From positions 7,031-71,030 of the forward strand of contig NZ_JBHLXE010000038.1 of assembly GCF_042432445.1 (NCBI RefSeq): a stretch of DNA of 64,000 nt. The letters run 5' to 3'. Position 1 is the stretch's first letter, and the number at the start of each line of letters is the position of its first letter. Below are positions 26,914 through 36,811 of this stretch, one piece after another. Both the position numbers and the translations under genes were made by a program. Source of the stretch: Thorsellia kenyensis (GTDB taxonomy: Bacteria > Pseudomonadota > Gammaproteobacteria > Enterobacterales > Thorselliaceae). Below the pieces are notes generated by a model, which had not been told where the DNA came from, made no database searches, and worked only from the letters and a program-made list of their open reading frames with translations.

Positions 26914-28434
26914 ATGAAATTAGGCAAAATCGCAACGCTGACCTCGTTAGTTTTACTCGGTACATTTACCAATGTTTCGCTAGCTGCTGGTGATACTCTG
27001 GTCGTCTCAACTAAATTAGATCCGAGCAGTTGGGATCCTATTGCTACTTTTACTGTGCCTTGGTCTACTGTTGCAACAAATGTTTTTGAAGGGCTTACTT
27101 ACCGTGGTCCTGATTTAAAATTAGTTCCAGGCCTTGCGACTGAATGGATTGTTGCTGAGGATGGATTATCGATTGGTTTTAAATTACGTGAAGGAGTTAC
27201 ATTTCAAAACGGGGAACCTTTCAATGCAGAAGCAGTAAAATTTACTTTTGAAAGATTATTAGGCGCAAGTGGAGCGAAGGGACCACAACGTTCTAATTAT
27301 ACAGCAATTGAAAGAATCGAAGTAATTGATGATTATTCTATAACTATGCATCTAAATTCTCCCGATCCAGTGCTATTGACTAAATTAGCTGGTTATGGCG
27401 CAATGATTGTTCCCCCTAAATATATTACCGAAAAAGGTGAAGCCCATTTTGCAAGTCATCCTATAGGTACAGGTCCTTATCAAATTGTGAACTATGAGCC
27501 TAAAGTGGATGTAAAACTCAAAGCTTATGATAACTATTGGGGGGAAAAAGCAAAAATCCAAGACATTCAATTTAAATTCATCGCTGAACCCGCGACAGCT
27601 GTTGCTGAGTTACAGGCTGGAACAATTGATATTGTGGTCGACCAAATCCCACTAAATACAATTAAAACAATTAAATCGAAAGATTTTCTGGATGTAATAT
27701 CCGTGACAGGACCAACAGTCATGGCATTTCGCTTCAATACTAAATCAGGTATTACGCAAAATAAAGACGTTAGAAAGGCACTTATTATGGCTGTCGATCG
27801 TCAAAAAATAATTGATACCATTTTAGCAGGGCAAGCTCAATCGATTGTCGGTTTTCAATCAGCACTTTCATTCGGTTATGATGAAACTTTAGAAGGATTA
27901 CCTTTTGATCCTGAAAAAGCCAAGCAAATGTTAGCTGCTGCGGGTGTAAAACCTGGTGAGAAAATCCAGATTGATTATCGTGCTAACGATCAGGTACTTG
28001 GTCAAGTAGTTCAAGCTTTAGCGGGATATTTAAAACGAGTTGGTATTAACGTGGCTTTAAAACCGTATGAAAGCAGTGTTTATTTAAATGATATTGTTCC
28101 TGCGGGTAAAACCGGCGAAATGTTTTCACAAGGGTGGGGTGGATGGACATTCGATTATGATAATACGGCCTATCTGATGTATCACACTGGTGAGAAATGG
28201 AATCCTTATGACAGTGATCCTCAATTAGATAAATTACTTGAATCACAAAGACCTATTACCGATCAAAAAGAACGAGAAAGAATTTTAAAAGAAATTAGTG
28301 CTTATGTAGCGAATGAAGCTTTAGAAATGCCCCTCTATAATATCAATACGCTCTATGGAATAAACAAACGCGTTCAAAATTTCGAACCAGCCCCAGATCA
28401 AAGGATTCGATTAAATAACGTTACATTTAAATAA
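26914..28434 (+). CDS. Peptide-type ABC transporter periplasmic binding protein
   Basis: A 506-residue SBP_bac_5 (cluster C) binding protein with a cleavable signal of about 24 residues (LGTFTNVSLAAG). Conserved stretches are NVFEGLTYRGPDLKLVPGLA near residues 62-81, the FKLREGVTFQNGEPFNAEAVKFTFERLL core, HPIGTGPYQIVNYEPK, and DVRKALIMAVDRQKII near 288. It resembles GsiB/peptide and nickel-type proteins, and the ligand cannot be read from sequence. It heads an operon with two permeases, an M14 peptidase and a double ATPase, so a peptide or peptide conjugate is likely. An AAGGAT ribosome site precedes ATG 26914. Confidence 0.88.
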   Translation: MKLGKIATLTSLVLLGTFTNVSLAAGDTLVVSTKLDPSSWDPIATFTVPWSTVATNVFEGLTYRGPDLKLVPGLATEWIVAEDGLSIGFKLREGVTFQNGEPFNAEAVKFTFERLLGASGAKGPQRSNYTAIERIEVIDDYSITMHLNSPDPVLLTKLAGYGAMIVPPKYITEKGEAHFASHPIGTGPYQIVNYEPKVDVKLKAYDNYWGEKAKIQDIQFKFIAEPATAVAELQAGTIDIVVDQIPLNTIKTIKSKDFLDVISVTGPTVMAFRFNTKSGITQNKDVRKALIMAVDRQKIIDTILAGQAQSIVGFQSALSFGYDETLEGLPFDPEKAKQMLAAAGVKPGEKIQIDYRANDQVLGQVVQALAGYLKRVGINVALKPYESSVYLNDIVPAGKTGEMFSQGWGGWTFDYDNTAYLMYHTGEKWNPYDSDPQLDKLLESQRPITDQKERERILKEISAYVANEALEMPLYNINTLYGINKRVQNFEPAPDQRIRLNNVTFK

Positions 28435-28559
28435 TAGTTCTTTGATTTCACAAAGCCTTTTGTGTGTAAAATTTAGAATTTCCTATCAGACTCTTAATAA
28501 ATTGTCTTGATGAGTGTGATAGGAATCCAATCCTTGGTTAAAAGATAGGTTAGAATATT

Positions 28560-29483
28560 GTGTTAGTATTTTTATTCAAGAGACTTATTCAGTCTCTATT
28601 CGTTATTATCGCTGTGACATTGATTGTTTCTTATGCAATTCGACTCACTGGTGACCCTGCTGTCATGTTGTCTCAAGGGGCTGGGAGTGTCAATGAAGCT
28701 GATTTAGAGATGATAAGAGAGTCTCTTGGCTTAAATAAACCCTTTTTAACACAATATGCCGAATTTATTATTGGAATCAGCCAAGGCGATTTTGGAAAAA
28801 GTTTTATCGGTTCAGTACCTGTTAGCCAGTTAATCCAACAAACGCTTCCTGCGACACTGATATTGGCATTTTGTTCCATGTTGGTTTCAATTCTGATTTC
28901 TATCCCTCTTGGGATCACCTCTGCTGTTCATCAGGGTAGATTTATTGATCAATTTATTAGAGTTATTTCACTGATTGGTTTATCTTTTCCTAATTTTGGG
29001 CTGGCGATAGTGCTTGTGTTATTTTTTTCAAGTTATTTACAGTGGTTACCTGCGAGCGGAAAAGAAGGATTGAACAGCATTATTTTACCTTCAGTCACAA
29101 TGGGAATTATTTTGACTGCGACCAATGTCAGGTTGGTGAGAACTTCGATGCTAGAGACATTACGCACTCAGTACGTGATGGTTGCAAGAGCCAAAGGCTT
29201 ATCTGAGCGTGTTGTACTTTATAAACATACATTGCGTAATTGCTCCATTCCTCTCATTACCTTTTTTGGTCTTCAATTTGGCGGATTGCTCGGTGGTGTA
29301 GTGATTATTGAAAAAGTGTTTAATTGGCCAGGTTTGGGCAGTTTAGCCATGGATGCTATTTCTGAGCGAAATTATCCTGTTTTGCAGGGTGTTATAGTCG
29401 TTTTGGCTTTAATGATTGTAACGGTTAACTTATTGGTAGATATTGCTTACGGTTTGGTTGATCCAAGAATACGCAATAAATAG
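28560..29483 (+). CDS. Peptide ABC transporter permease (DppB type)
   Basis: A 307-residue inner-membrane permease of the DppB/OppB family: LFKRLIQSLFVIIAVTLIVS anchor, the RLTGDPAVML motif, about six membrane segments, and the coupling loop YVMVARAKGLSERVVLYKHTLRN near residues 199-221. The frame opens with GTG at 28560; no strong ribosome site is visible, but upstream sequence has no better start. It follows the binding protein by 125 bp and precedes the second permease by 28 bp. Confidence 0.92.
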   Translation: MLVFLFKRLIQSLFVIIAVTLIVSYAIRLTGDPAVMLSQGAGSVNEADLEMIRESLGLNKPFLTQYAEFIIGISQGDFGKSFIGSVPVSQLIQQTLPATLILAFCSMLVSILISIPLGITSAVHQGRFIDQFIRVISLIGLSFPNFGLAIVLVLFFSSYLQWLPASGKEGLNSIILPSVTMGIILTATNVRLVRTSMLETLRTQYVMVARAKGLSERVVLYKHTLRNCSIPLITFFGLQFGGLLGGVVIIEKVFNWPGLGSLAMDAISERNYPVLQGVIVVLALMIVTVNLLVDIAYGLVDPRIRNK

Positions 29484-29511
29484 TGATTGAAAAGTACTCG
29501 AAGAGAAGCAC

Positions 29512-30348
29512 ATGATGAAATCAATTAAAATACTCTTAAGGCATCTTGAATTAACATTAGGTATTTCCTTAGTCAGCCTAATTGTTTTAGGTACATTATT
29601 TTCCGGATTTTTATTTCCTGCTGGGGCGGATGATATGGATCTCAATGCCATGCTTTTACCCCCTTTTGTTGAATGGGCTCATCCTTTAGGAACAGATCAA
29701 CTGGGGCAAGACATTTTAGCTCGGGTCATTATCGGAGGCAAACAATCACTTATGGTTGGGTTTTACTCAGTGATTGGAGCGTCAGTTATTGGTATTTTAG
29801 TGGGATTGATTGCAGGATACTACCGTGGTGTTGTTGATATGTTTGTGATGAGATTTGCGGATGTTCAATTGGCATTACCTTTTATCTTACTGGCCATTAC
29901 TTTTGCTGCCATATTAGGTAGCAGTTTACAAAATATGATCTTGCTTATGATCATATCTCAATGGGTACAGTACGCAAGGTTAGTCAGAAGTTCTGTTCTT
30001 TCTTTAAGAGAAAGAGAATTTATTCAAGCAGCTAAAGCAATTGGTGTGAATGACTTTAAAATTATCTTTAGGCATATTCTCCCTAATCTTATGGCACCAG
30101 TGATTGTTTTAATGACACTTAATATTGCTAATAATATTTTATTGGAAAGTAGCTTAACCTATGTGGGTGTTGGCGGAGATCCTTTGGTTCCTAGTTGGGG
30201 TGGGATGCTCTCTGAGGGTAGAACTTATATCCAAGAAGAATGGTGGTTGAGTGTGTTTCCTGGTCTTGCAATTTTATTTACAGTGTTAGGTTTAAATCTC
30301 ATTGGTGATTGGTTAAGAGATAAATTCGACCCTACAGGGAGGCAGTAA
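29512..30348 (+). CDS. Peptide ABC transporter permease (DppC type)
   Basis: A 278-residue permease of the DppC/OppC family with LGTDQLGQDILARVIIGGKQSLMVG near residues 60-84, five to six membrane segments, and the coupling loop EFIQAAKAIGVNDFKIIFRHILPN near 170-193. Start is one of the two adjacent ATGs at 29512 and 29515, after AGAGAAG. It is 2 bp from the peptidase gene, so the two are certainly in one transcript. Confidence 0.92.
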   Translation: MMKSIKILLRHLELTLGISLVSLIVLGTLFSGFLFPAGADDMDLNAMLLPPFVEWAHPLGTDQLGQDILARVIIGGKQSLMVGFYSVIGASVIGILVGLIAGYYRGVVDMFVMRFADVQLALPFILLAITFAAILGSSLQNMILLMIISQWVQYARLVRSSVLSLREREFIQAAKAIGVNDFKIIFRHILPNLMAPVIVLMTLNIANNILLESSLTYVGVGGDPLVPSWGGMLSEGRTYIQEEWWLSVFPGLAILFTVLGLNLIGDWLRDKFDPTGRQ

Positions 30349-30350
30349 TT

Positions 30351-32402
30351 ATGAGTCAGATGTCCCCCCCTTTAAAAACGATTTTATTGGAAAAAAAATA
30401 TGCAAGGCTTCTTAAGCATTTTTCTCTTGCTACCCAAGAGGTCGAGAATAAGAAAATAGAAGTTTGGGTTTTTGATGATATTGATACTCAAAGAGAAATG
30501 GAAAAAAAATGGCGCGATATCGGTATAGATATCAGCTTTATGAGTGCCTATAAACCTTTGGTTCATCAATTGATGAATGTTCTGCGCCAAGCTGAGAATA
30601 AAGCTATTCGTGCTATAAATATATATTACCCTAGGCATGAGTTGGTTTCTGAAAAGCGCTTTTTATTGGAATGCTACCCAATTGCAAGTTGTTATCCTGA
30701 TATTACATTTACTTTTATCCCCCAAAAGAATGTACTATCAGATCAAATTGTAGCGGCTCAAGAAGAAAATATCGAGAAGGCCGAATTCGAGTTGTCTACT
30801 TACGAACTCAACTATTTAATTGAGGCGCATTTTTTAGATAATACCCATAAGCAATGGTCTATTTTTGCACCAAATCGCATTAAAAGAGAACATACGGGTG
30901 AGTTATGTCTATCGCAATGTGGTTGGATAAAAATCACCGATAAGAAAACAGGTAAGATAGAAAAAAATGCACCAATAGATACAGAGTTTGAGTTAGTATT
31001 TGATGAGATTATAAAAACCATAAGATCAGAGGCAAAACAAACTCTTCAACGTCTTCAGCAAAAAGGGCAATTAGCAAAAAGGCCGCTTTTTTTTCAACAA
31101 TTGGCCATTACGATTGAGTTACCTTATCAGGAGCTTAAGTTGAATGTTGATGAAGAAGTGATAAGTTTGCAAGAGGCTCTTCACGAAGAAGTCTATTTTT
31201 CGCTTCTTGAATTATTACAATATGAAGCGAAGCCTTATATTGGCGATAGTGCTGATAGGACTTTACAAGTTGGACAAATTATACCATTTATCAAAAAAGC
31301 TAAAGCAAGTGCTGAATTTATCACTTTACGTATTGAATCACTTCCTTGTGTCGATAACGAGATCAAGATATCAGACTTATCAATCGGTCAATCTGTGGAT
31401 AATCATATCCTTGAGAATGATCTTGAGAGTAATTTCAAACGGAATATTTTCAATAATAGCCCTGCTGAGGAGCATAACTCATTAGATATCTCGGCAATGA
31501 AGTTGAGCATGTTATCTGGACCTATGCCTCAAACAAAAATTGATAGTTTATTGGCTGCCATATTGCACTTTAATACATCAAAGGCAGTAATTCCTTATGT
31601 GGCCAAAAGTGTACTAGGTCGAACGATTCAAGGTTATTATGTCTCAGGTGAGGATTCTGCTGTATTAATCAGTGGTGCTCAGCATGCTAATGAAACAACG
31701 GGTCCAGTGGGGGCGATTCGTGCTGTAGAGCAGTTACTTTTAGAACCTACTTGTCATTTAGCGATTACTCCTATTGAAAATCCGGATGGCTATAATTTGC
31801 ATCAAGAACTTATCCAAGACTTTCCATGGCACATACATCATGCAGCGAGGTATACCGCGTTAGGAGATGATTTGGAATATAGAGATAGCGCTCCCTTTTA
31901 CGAAAAGGCTATTCGCTATCAGGCACTCAAAGCCAGTGGAGCTACACAGCAATCCCACCCTTTTAAATTACATATCAACTTACATGGTTATCCTTCACAT
32001 GAATGGACAAGACCATTAACAGGTTATATCCCTAAGGGCTTTGAATTATGGACTATCCCTAAAGGATTTTTTTTGATTATTCGCCATCATAAGGAATTTA
32101 AATCACTTGCTGAGGAATTAATCCAAGCTGTTACTGCTGATTTAAATAATAATTCTGAGCTAAAGGCATATAATCAAAGACAAATTGCAAGATATGAAAT
32201 GTACGCAGGGGAACTACCTTTTAGAATCATAAATGGATTTAGTTGTTTGATTTCTGAAGATCAACGTCACGATATTCCAGTAACTCTTATCACTGAATAT
32301 CCAGATGAGACCATTTATGATGAAGCCTTTATTGCTGGACATACAGCACAAATGCAAACAGTGATAGCTGCATATAAGCATTGGCAAACAATTTTCAAGT
32401 AG
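30351..32402 (+). CDS. Large M14-type zinc carboxypeptidase within the transporter operon
   Basis: A 683-residue protein with two parts. Residues from about 420 to the end form an M14 metallocarboxypeptidase domain: zinc ligands His445 and Glu448 in AQHANETTGP, PIENPDGYNLH with the NPDG element, the third zinc ligand near His545 in INLHGYPSH, and the probable catalytic Glu649 in ITEYPDET. The first 420 residues, mixed alpha/beta-looking and highly charged, match no family I recognise. There is no signal peptide, so it should act in the cytoplasm on imported substrate. It lies 2 bp after the permease gene and 79 bp before the ATPase gene. Likely role: trimming imported peptides or amide conjugates. 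Confidence 0.8.
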   Translation: MSQMSPPLKTILLEKKYARLLKHFSLATQEVENKKIEVWVFDDIDTQREMEKKWRDIGIDISFMSAYKPLVHQLMNVLRQAENKAIRAINIYYPRHELVSEKRFLLECYPIASCYPDITFTFIPQKNVLSDQIVAAQEENIEKAEFELSTYELNYLIEAHFLDNTHKQWSIFAPNRIKREHTGELCLSQCGWIKITDKKTGKIEKNAPIDTEFELVFDEIIKTIRSEAKQTLQRLQQKGQLAKRPLFFQQLAITIELPYQELKLNVDEEVISLQEALHEEVYFSLLELLQYEAKPYIGDSADRTLQVGQIIPFIKKAKASAEFITLRIESLPCVDNEIKISDLSIGQSVDNHILENDLESNFKRNIFNNSPAEEHNSLDISAMKLSMLSGPMPQTKIDSLLAAILHFNTSKAVIPYVAKSVLGRTIQGYYVSGEDSAVLISGAQHANETTGPVGAIRAVEQLLLEPTCHLAITPIENPDGYNLHQELIQDFPWHIHHAARYTALGDDLEYRDSAPFYEKAIRYQALKASGATQQSHPFKLHINLHGYPSHEWTRPLTGYIPKGFELWTIPKGFFLIIRHHKEFKSLAEELIQAVTADLNNNSELKAYNQRQIARYEMYAGELPFRIINGFSCLISEDQRHDIPVTLITEYPDETIYDEAFIAGHTAQMQTVIAAYKHWQTIFK

Positions 32403-32481
32403 AAAATCTAAGCTTTGAAGTAAAGATAAATTTTCTTGTACTTGACCATAATATATTCGTGAAGATATAAAAGGCGTAGAC

Positions 32482-34428
32482 ATGACAACTTCATATCAAT
32501 CAGTAACTAGCAAGAGTGATAAGTCCCACTCTCTGATTCAGCCAGTTTTATCAGTCAGTGATTTGTCTGTCAGTTTTGGACAAAATACAGTAGTTGATGG
32601 GTTAAGTTTTGTGGTGAATTCAGGAAAAACAACGGCAATTGTGGGGGAATCGGGTTCAGGCAAATCGATGACTTCATTGAGTATCATGCGCCTTATAGGG
32701 CATCTGCATGGGAAAATTACCCAAGGTAAAATGATATATCATAGTGCGCAAGGAGAGATTGATTTAATTCAAGCAACAGAATCTCAAATGCGTAAAATTC
32801 GAGGTAAAGAGATCTCAATGATTTTCCAAGAGCCTATGACGTCGTTGAATCCAGTTTTCACAATAGGTGATCAGTTAGCAGAAACACTTATTTTACATGA
32901 GAATATGACCTATAGCCAAGCTTTTAAGCGTGCGATAGAGTTGTTGACGTTAGTTCGTTTACCAGATGTTGCACAGTTGATTAAACGTTATCCACATCAA
33001 TTATCAGGTGGAATGCGCCAAAGAGTTATGATAGCCATGTCGTTAGCGTGCAGTCCAAAATTGATGATAGCCGATGAACCAACCACTGCACTTGATGTAA
33101 CCATACAGGCGCAGATATTAAGTATCATGAAAAACCTACAAAATGAGTTAGGTATGGGAATGATCTTTATCACACACGATATGGGGGTTGTGGCTGAAAT
33201 CGCAGATGATGTAGTCGTTATGCGTCAAGGTAAACATATTGAAACAGCTGATGTTGCGACTTTGTTTGATGCCCCTAAAGCTGAATATACTCAGCATTTA
33301 CTGAGTGCTGTTCCTAAGCTTGGGAATATGACAGGTATAGAATTACCACAAAAAGTTATTCAACAGGTTTTTTATGATGAGATGCAACTTTCTCAAAGAC
33401 TTTCTAAAGCGCAAGATGATTATTCAATTGCAAAGGTAGACACTGTTGTCTCTGGGCTTAGCTCAAGTTCACCCGCTTCTCTTTTGATCTGTCCAGCAGT
33501 CGATTATACACAACAACCACTTATCTCAGTAAAAAACTTGGTATCACATTTTGATGTCAAACATAATTGGTATGGAAAAACGACGCATCGTGTTCATGCT
33601 GTGGAAAATGTCAGTTTTGATATTTACCCAGGAGAGACTCTATCGCTAGTTGGTGAATCAGGATCTGGAAAAACCTGCATCGGCAGAACCATTCAACAAC
33701 TGTTGATGCCGACTAAAGGAGATATATTTTACGAAGGCCAGCCAATTTCTGGGATGACACCAGCCCAAAAGCATCAATTAAGACAGAGGGTTCAATATAT
33801 TTTCCAGGACCCATTCTCGTCACTCGATCCAAGAAAAACCATTGGGTTTAGCATCGCAGAGCCCATAATAACTCACAAGCTATTAACCAATAAAAAAGCC
33901 ATAGATGACAAAGTTGCAACACTGCTGGAAAAAGTCGGATTAAGTCCAGACACAGCCAAAAGATATCCTCATCAATTTTCGGGGGGCCAACGACAAAGAA
34001 TTTGCATTGCTAGGGCGTTAGCATCAGAACCCAAAGTGATCATAGCGGACGAAGCACTTTCAGCATTAGATGTTTCTATTCAAGCTCAAATTATTGAGTT
34101 ATTTATGAAACTACAAATCGAAGAAGGCATATCTTATTTGTTTATTAGCCATGACATGGCGGTTGTAGAGCAAATAAGCCATCGAGTGGCAGTGTTATAT
34201 CTAGGTCAAATCGTAGAATTAGGAACGCGGCAAGCCATTTTTGAAAATCCAGTTCATCCCTATACTAAAAAATTATTGTCGGCAGTTCCTGTTGCAGATC
34301 CTAGAAAAAGGATAGAGCGAAATTTATCGACCGAAGATATCCCAAGTAGACTTTATCCTATTGATTATAAGCCAGTATATTATCCATTAATACAAATGGC
34401 GGATAACCATTTTGTAGCTCAATCATAG
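32482..34428 (+). CDS. Fused double ATP-binding protein of the peptide transporter
   Basis: A 648-residue protein with two complete ABC domains, replacing separate D and F subunits as in GsiA/YejF. Domain 1: Walker A GESGSGKS near residue 53, LSGGMRQR near 173, Walker B LMIADEPT near 192. Domain 2: Walker A GESGSGKT near 390, LSGG-equivalent FSGGQRQR near 497, Walker B VIIADEAL near 516. In domain 2 the Walker B proline is replaced (DEAL for DEP), but the catalytic Glu remains. A hydrophilic linker of about 60 residues joins them. It is the last gene of the operon that starts at 26914. Confidence 0.92.
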   Translation: MTTSYQSVTSKSDKSHSLIQPVLSVSDLSVSFGQNTVVDGLSFVVNSGKTTAIVGESGSGKSMTSLSIMRLIGHLHGKITQGKMIYHSAQGEIDLIQATESQMRKIRGKEISMIFQEPMTSLNPVFTIGDQLAETLILHENMTYSQAFKRAIELLTLVRLPDVAQLIKRYPHQLSGGMRQRVMIAMSLACSPKLMIADEPTTALDVTIQAQILSIMKNLQNELGMGMIFITHDMGVVAEIADDVVVMRQGKHIETADVATLFDAPKAEYTQHLLSAVPKLGNMTGIELPQKVIQQVFYDEMQLSQRLSKAQDDYSIAKVDTVVSGLSSSSPASLLICPAVDYTQQPLISVKNLVSHFDVKHNWYGKTTHRVHAVENVSFDIYPGETLSLVGESGSGKTCIGRTIQQLLMPTKGDIFYEGQPISGMTPAQKHQLRQRVQYIFQDPFSSLDPRKTIGFSIAEPIITHKLLTNKKAIDDKVATLLEKVGLSPDTAKRYPHQFSGGQRQRICIARALASEPKVIIADEALSALDVSIQAQIIELFMKLQIEEGISYLFISHDMAVVEQISHRVAVLYLGQIVELGTRQAIFENPVHPYTKKLLSAVPVADPRKRIERNLSTEDIPSRLYPIDYKPVYYPLIQMADNHFVAQS

Positions 34429-34567
34429 AATAGTAGTTTGTTTTCTTATGTGAGTTTGTGCAGATGCTATCACCAAGAAATTTTGCATGGTACATTCTAA
34501 ATATTAGTGATGGACTTTATTTCAAATTTCATTAACTAATATCTTCAATTTAAAAAAAGGAAATTTA

Positions 34568-35044
34568 ATGCAGGTAAGAATAAGAAGTCTAGAAAGAGAA
34601 GATTTAGTCTCTGTAGCTTTGATTGTCGATGATAATCAATTGTTTCCATCTGAAGCTTTAGTTGAGATGACTGCTAATTATTTTGAAAAGACATCTAATG
34701 ACAAATGGTTCGTTGTTTGTAATGAATTCAACGAAATTATCGCTGTAGCCTATGCCATTCCAGAAATGATGACAAACCAAACTTGGAATTTATTATTAAT
34801 AGCGGTACTAAAATCTTGGCAAAATAAATCAATAGGCAGTCAATTGATTACATTTATTGAACAATATCTTCAAGCGAATAACGCACGATTGCTCATTATA
34901 GAAACATCGAGTATGCCAGAATTTGAACATGCGAGGAGTTTCTACCAAAAATTAGGTTACCAAATTACTGGGCAGATCCCTGATTTTTATGATGAACAAG
35001 ATGACAAAATCATTTTATTTAAGCGACTATTTAATAAGGAATAA
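34568..35044 (+). CDS. GNAT-family N-acetyltransferase
   Basis: A 158-residue GNAT protein: IRSLEREDLVSVALI start, IAVAYAIPEMMTN central strand, the acetyl-CoA loop region LKSWQNKSIGSQLITFIEQYL near residues 83-103 (a degenerate Q/RxxGxG/A), and the C-terminal RSFYQKLGYQITGQIPDFYDEQDDKIIL typical of the family. Acceptor unknown. The ribosome site AAAAAAGGAAA precedes ATG 34568. Its last codons carry the ribosome site of the next gene, 4 bp away, so the two are coupled. Confidence 0.85.
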   Translation: MQVRIRSLEREDLVSVALIVDDNQLFPSEALVEMTANYFEKTSNDKWFVVCNEFNEIIAVAYAIPEMMTNQTWNLLLIAVLKSWQNKSIGSQLITFIEQYLQANNARLLIIETSSMPEFEHARSFYQKLGYQITGQIPDFYDEQDDKIILFKRLFNKE

Positions 35045-35048
35045 ACCT

Positions 35049-35981
35049 ATGCCAAGTAAACTAAAAAAAATCTTTTTTCTTACCTTTGCTGCAAGTCATT
35101 TATTAACAAGTCTTGCATTGCACGCAGTAACTCCCTCTGCAGAGGAAATTTTAGCAAAATCAACTCCAAAGGATTGGCGAATTCCAGATCAGGATAATTT
35201 ACTTTATATGAAGTTGCCCCAGGGGATGGTTATTTTTGAATTAGCGCCAGAATTTGCACCAGAGCATGTAAGTAATATTAAGTTATTAGCCAAAGAAAAG
35301 TATTGGGATAAACTCAGTGTTTATCGAGTACATGATAACTTTGTTGCTCAATTTGGTGATCCTATGGCTATGGAATCAAGAGAAGGACCAAATGTAAAAC
35401 CATTGGGTAGTGCACGAGAAAAATTGCCTGCAGAATTTGAGCGTTCATCAATAGATGTTGAATTTTCGAAACTGCCTGACGTAGATGGATGGGCACCTCA
35501 AGTTGGATTTTCTAAAGGGTTTGCCGTGGGTAAAGATCCTAAAAATAATACCATGTGGTTAACGCATTGCTATGGGATGCTAGGAGCAGGTAGATTTTCA
35601 GCGAAAGACAGCAGCACAGGCGCAGAGCTGTATATGGTGATAGGACAGTCTCCTCGCCAAATTGATTTAAATATCACCTCTGTAGGTCGAGTGATTCAAG
35701 GTGCTGAATTCCTAAGTGGATTAAAGCGAGGTACCGGGGTGGTTGGTATTTATAAAACACCCGAGGAGTATACTCCTATAGAATGGATAAGACTGGGAAC
35801 AGATCTTAAGGCCGAGCAACAAGTGAATGTAGAAATATTACATACAAACAGTGAAATTTTCAAAGAGATTGTCGAAGCGAAAAGAAATCGCGTAGATGAT
35901 TTTTATGCGAGACCTGCAGGACATATCGATTTATGCAATATATCAGTGCCGGTTAGAGAACAACAAGCGCATTTGAAATAA
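35049..35981 (+). CDS. Exported cyclophilin-type peptidyl-prolyl isomerase
   Basis: Folding catalyst, probably periplasmic. Start ATG 35049 is chosen because TAAGGA sits 8 bases upstream and it gives a clean signal peptide (MPSKLKKIFFLTF...SLALHA); an in-frame upstream start would overlap the GNAT gene. The 310-residue protein has cyclophilin elements: VIFELAPEFAPEHVSNIKLL, VYRVHDNFVAQFGDP with the catalytic Arg and the Q-G-D motif, and MVIGQSPRQIDLNITSVGRVIQG. It is longer than PpiA (about 190) because of an insert of about 65 residues between the two halves and a C-terminal extension. Confidence 0.9.
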   Translation: MPSKLKKIFFLTFAASHLLTSLALHAVTPSAEEILAKSTPKDWRIPDQDNLLYMKLPQGMVIFELAPEFAPEHVSNIKLLAKEKYWDKLSVYRVHDNFVAQFGDPMAMESREGPNVKPLGSAREKLPAEFERSSIDVEFSKLPDVDGWAPQVGFSKGFAVGKDPKNNTMWLTHCYGMLGAGRFSAKDSSTGAELYMVIGQSPRQIDLNITSVGRVIQGAEFLSGLKRGTGVVGIYKTPEEYTPIEWIRLGTDLKAEQQVNVEILHTNSEIFKEIVEAKRNRVDDFYARPAGHIDLCNISVPVREQQAHLK

Positions 35982-35998
35982 GGTTTCTTAGATAAAAG

Positions 35999-36059
35999 TA
36001 AGGCAGCATTTAGATAGGAAATACTGCCTTAAAACACATCCACCATTGTGGTTTTTTTT
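35999..36059 (+). terminator. Intrinsic terminator after the isomerase gene
   Basis: TAAGGCAG (35999-36006) pairs with CTGCCTTA (36024-36031), extended by ATTT/AAAT inside. A second small stem CCAC/GTGG follows and leads into eight T residues at 36052-36059. It lies 18 bp past the stop codon of the isomerase gene. Confidence 0.7.
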
Positions 36060-36493
36060 ATTTATATGTTAGTTGATAAAACAGCTTAAAGTCTACCTAA
36101 TTAGTCTGATCACTTTATTTTTTTCGCAGAACTAATTTAAGTAATTATTATGCATACTTAGTTATCCAAGCTTCGTTCAAGTCATTTGATTAATCGTTAA
36201 ATATTTTGATGATGAATAGGCATCGGATTATTCAGAGATTTAAGTATTTGCCCTGCTAAATACTTAAATTCGGTAAGGGCATTTTTCATGATTTAATTCT
36301 TATTAATCGCAGCAACTAAAAATTGGCTACGAGTCAAGCACTAGTTACATTTTATTAATATATCATTTTCCTTATGGGCTGTATCTTCTTGTTTTGTAGT
36401 ACTTTACTATGATTAATACAATTTACTTTGATTTAATTTACTAGTATTAGAGTCATTGATTTTTACTTGATGATGGTATTGAACGTTTCAGTT
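36060..36493. other. Non-coding stretch with a perfect hairpin
   Basis: No gene seen. A perfect 12-bp hairpin, ATTTAAGTATTT (36238-36249) with AAATACTTAAAT (36258-36269) and an 8-base loop, stands alone about 255 bp downstream of the isomerase gene. No U-tract follows it. Confidence 0.6.
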
Positions 36494-36811
36494 TTATGGA
36501 AGCTTTGGGAGCAGGTCAGGGAGTTCTTTTATGATGAGAATCAGGAACTCAATCGTGCCTAGACTATGGGCTACGAAGTCTTTTATCCCAACAGGGAAGT
36601 AGAACTGTACAACGCAATTAAATAGCTCTTGAAAGCAGCCATATTTGGGTTTGATGTTGTAAACTGAAATCGCAATAAAACAAACGGCTTCATAGGCGAC
36701 CAATTCTGTCAGCCTTCCTGCGTCTATCAAAGCATTCATTTCGGAAGGATTGTTTTTCGGTGTCCATAATATAGAAAACATTAAATTACATATGTGCTTG
36801 TTTTTACCCAA
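36494..36811 (-). CDS. Possible small protein, unrecognised
   Basis: An open frame of 105 residues starting at TTG 36811, or at an inner ATG 30 bases later, with no visible ribosome site. The protein has plausible composition (PSEMNALIDAGRLTELVAYEA, then two hydrophobic stretches) and ends ELPDLLPKLP. I do not recognise a family. It may be the remnant of a longer gene or a chance frame; flanking sequence is non-coding on both sides. Confidence 0.3.
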   Translation of the reverse strand: MGKNKHICNLMFSILWTPKNNPSEMNALIDAGRLTELVAYEAVCFIAISVYNIKPKYGCFQELFNCVVQFYFPVGIKDFVAHSLGTIEFLILIIKELPDLLPKLP

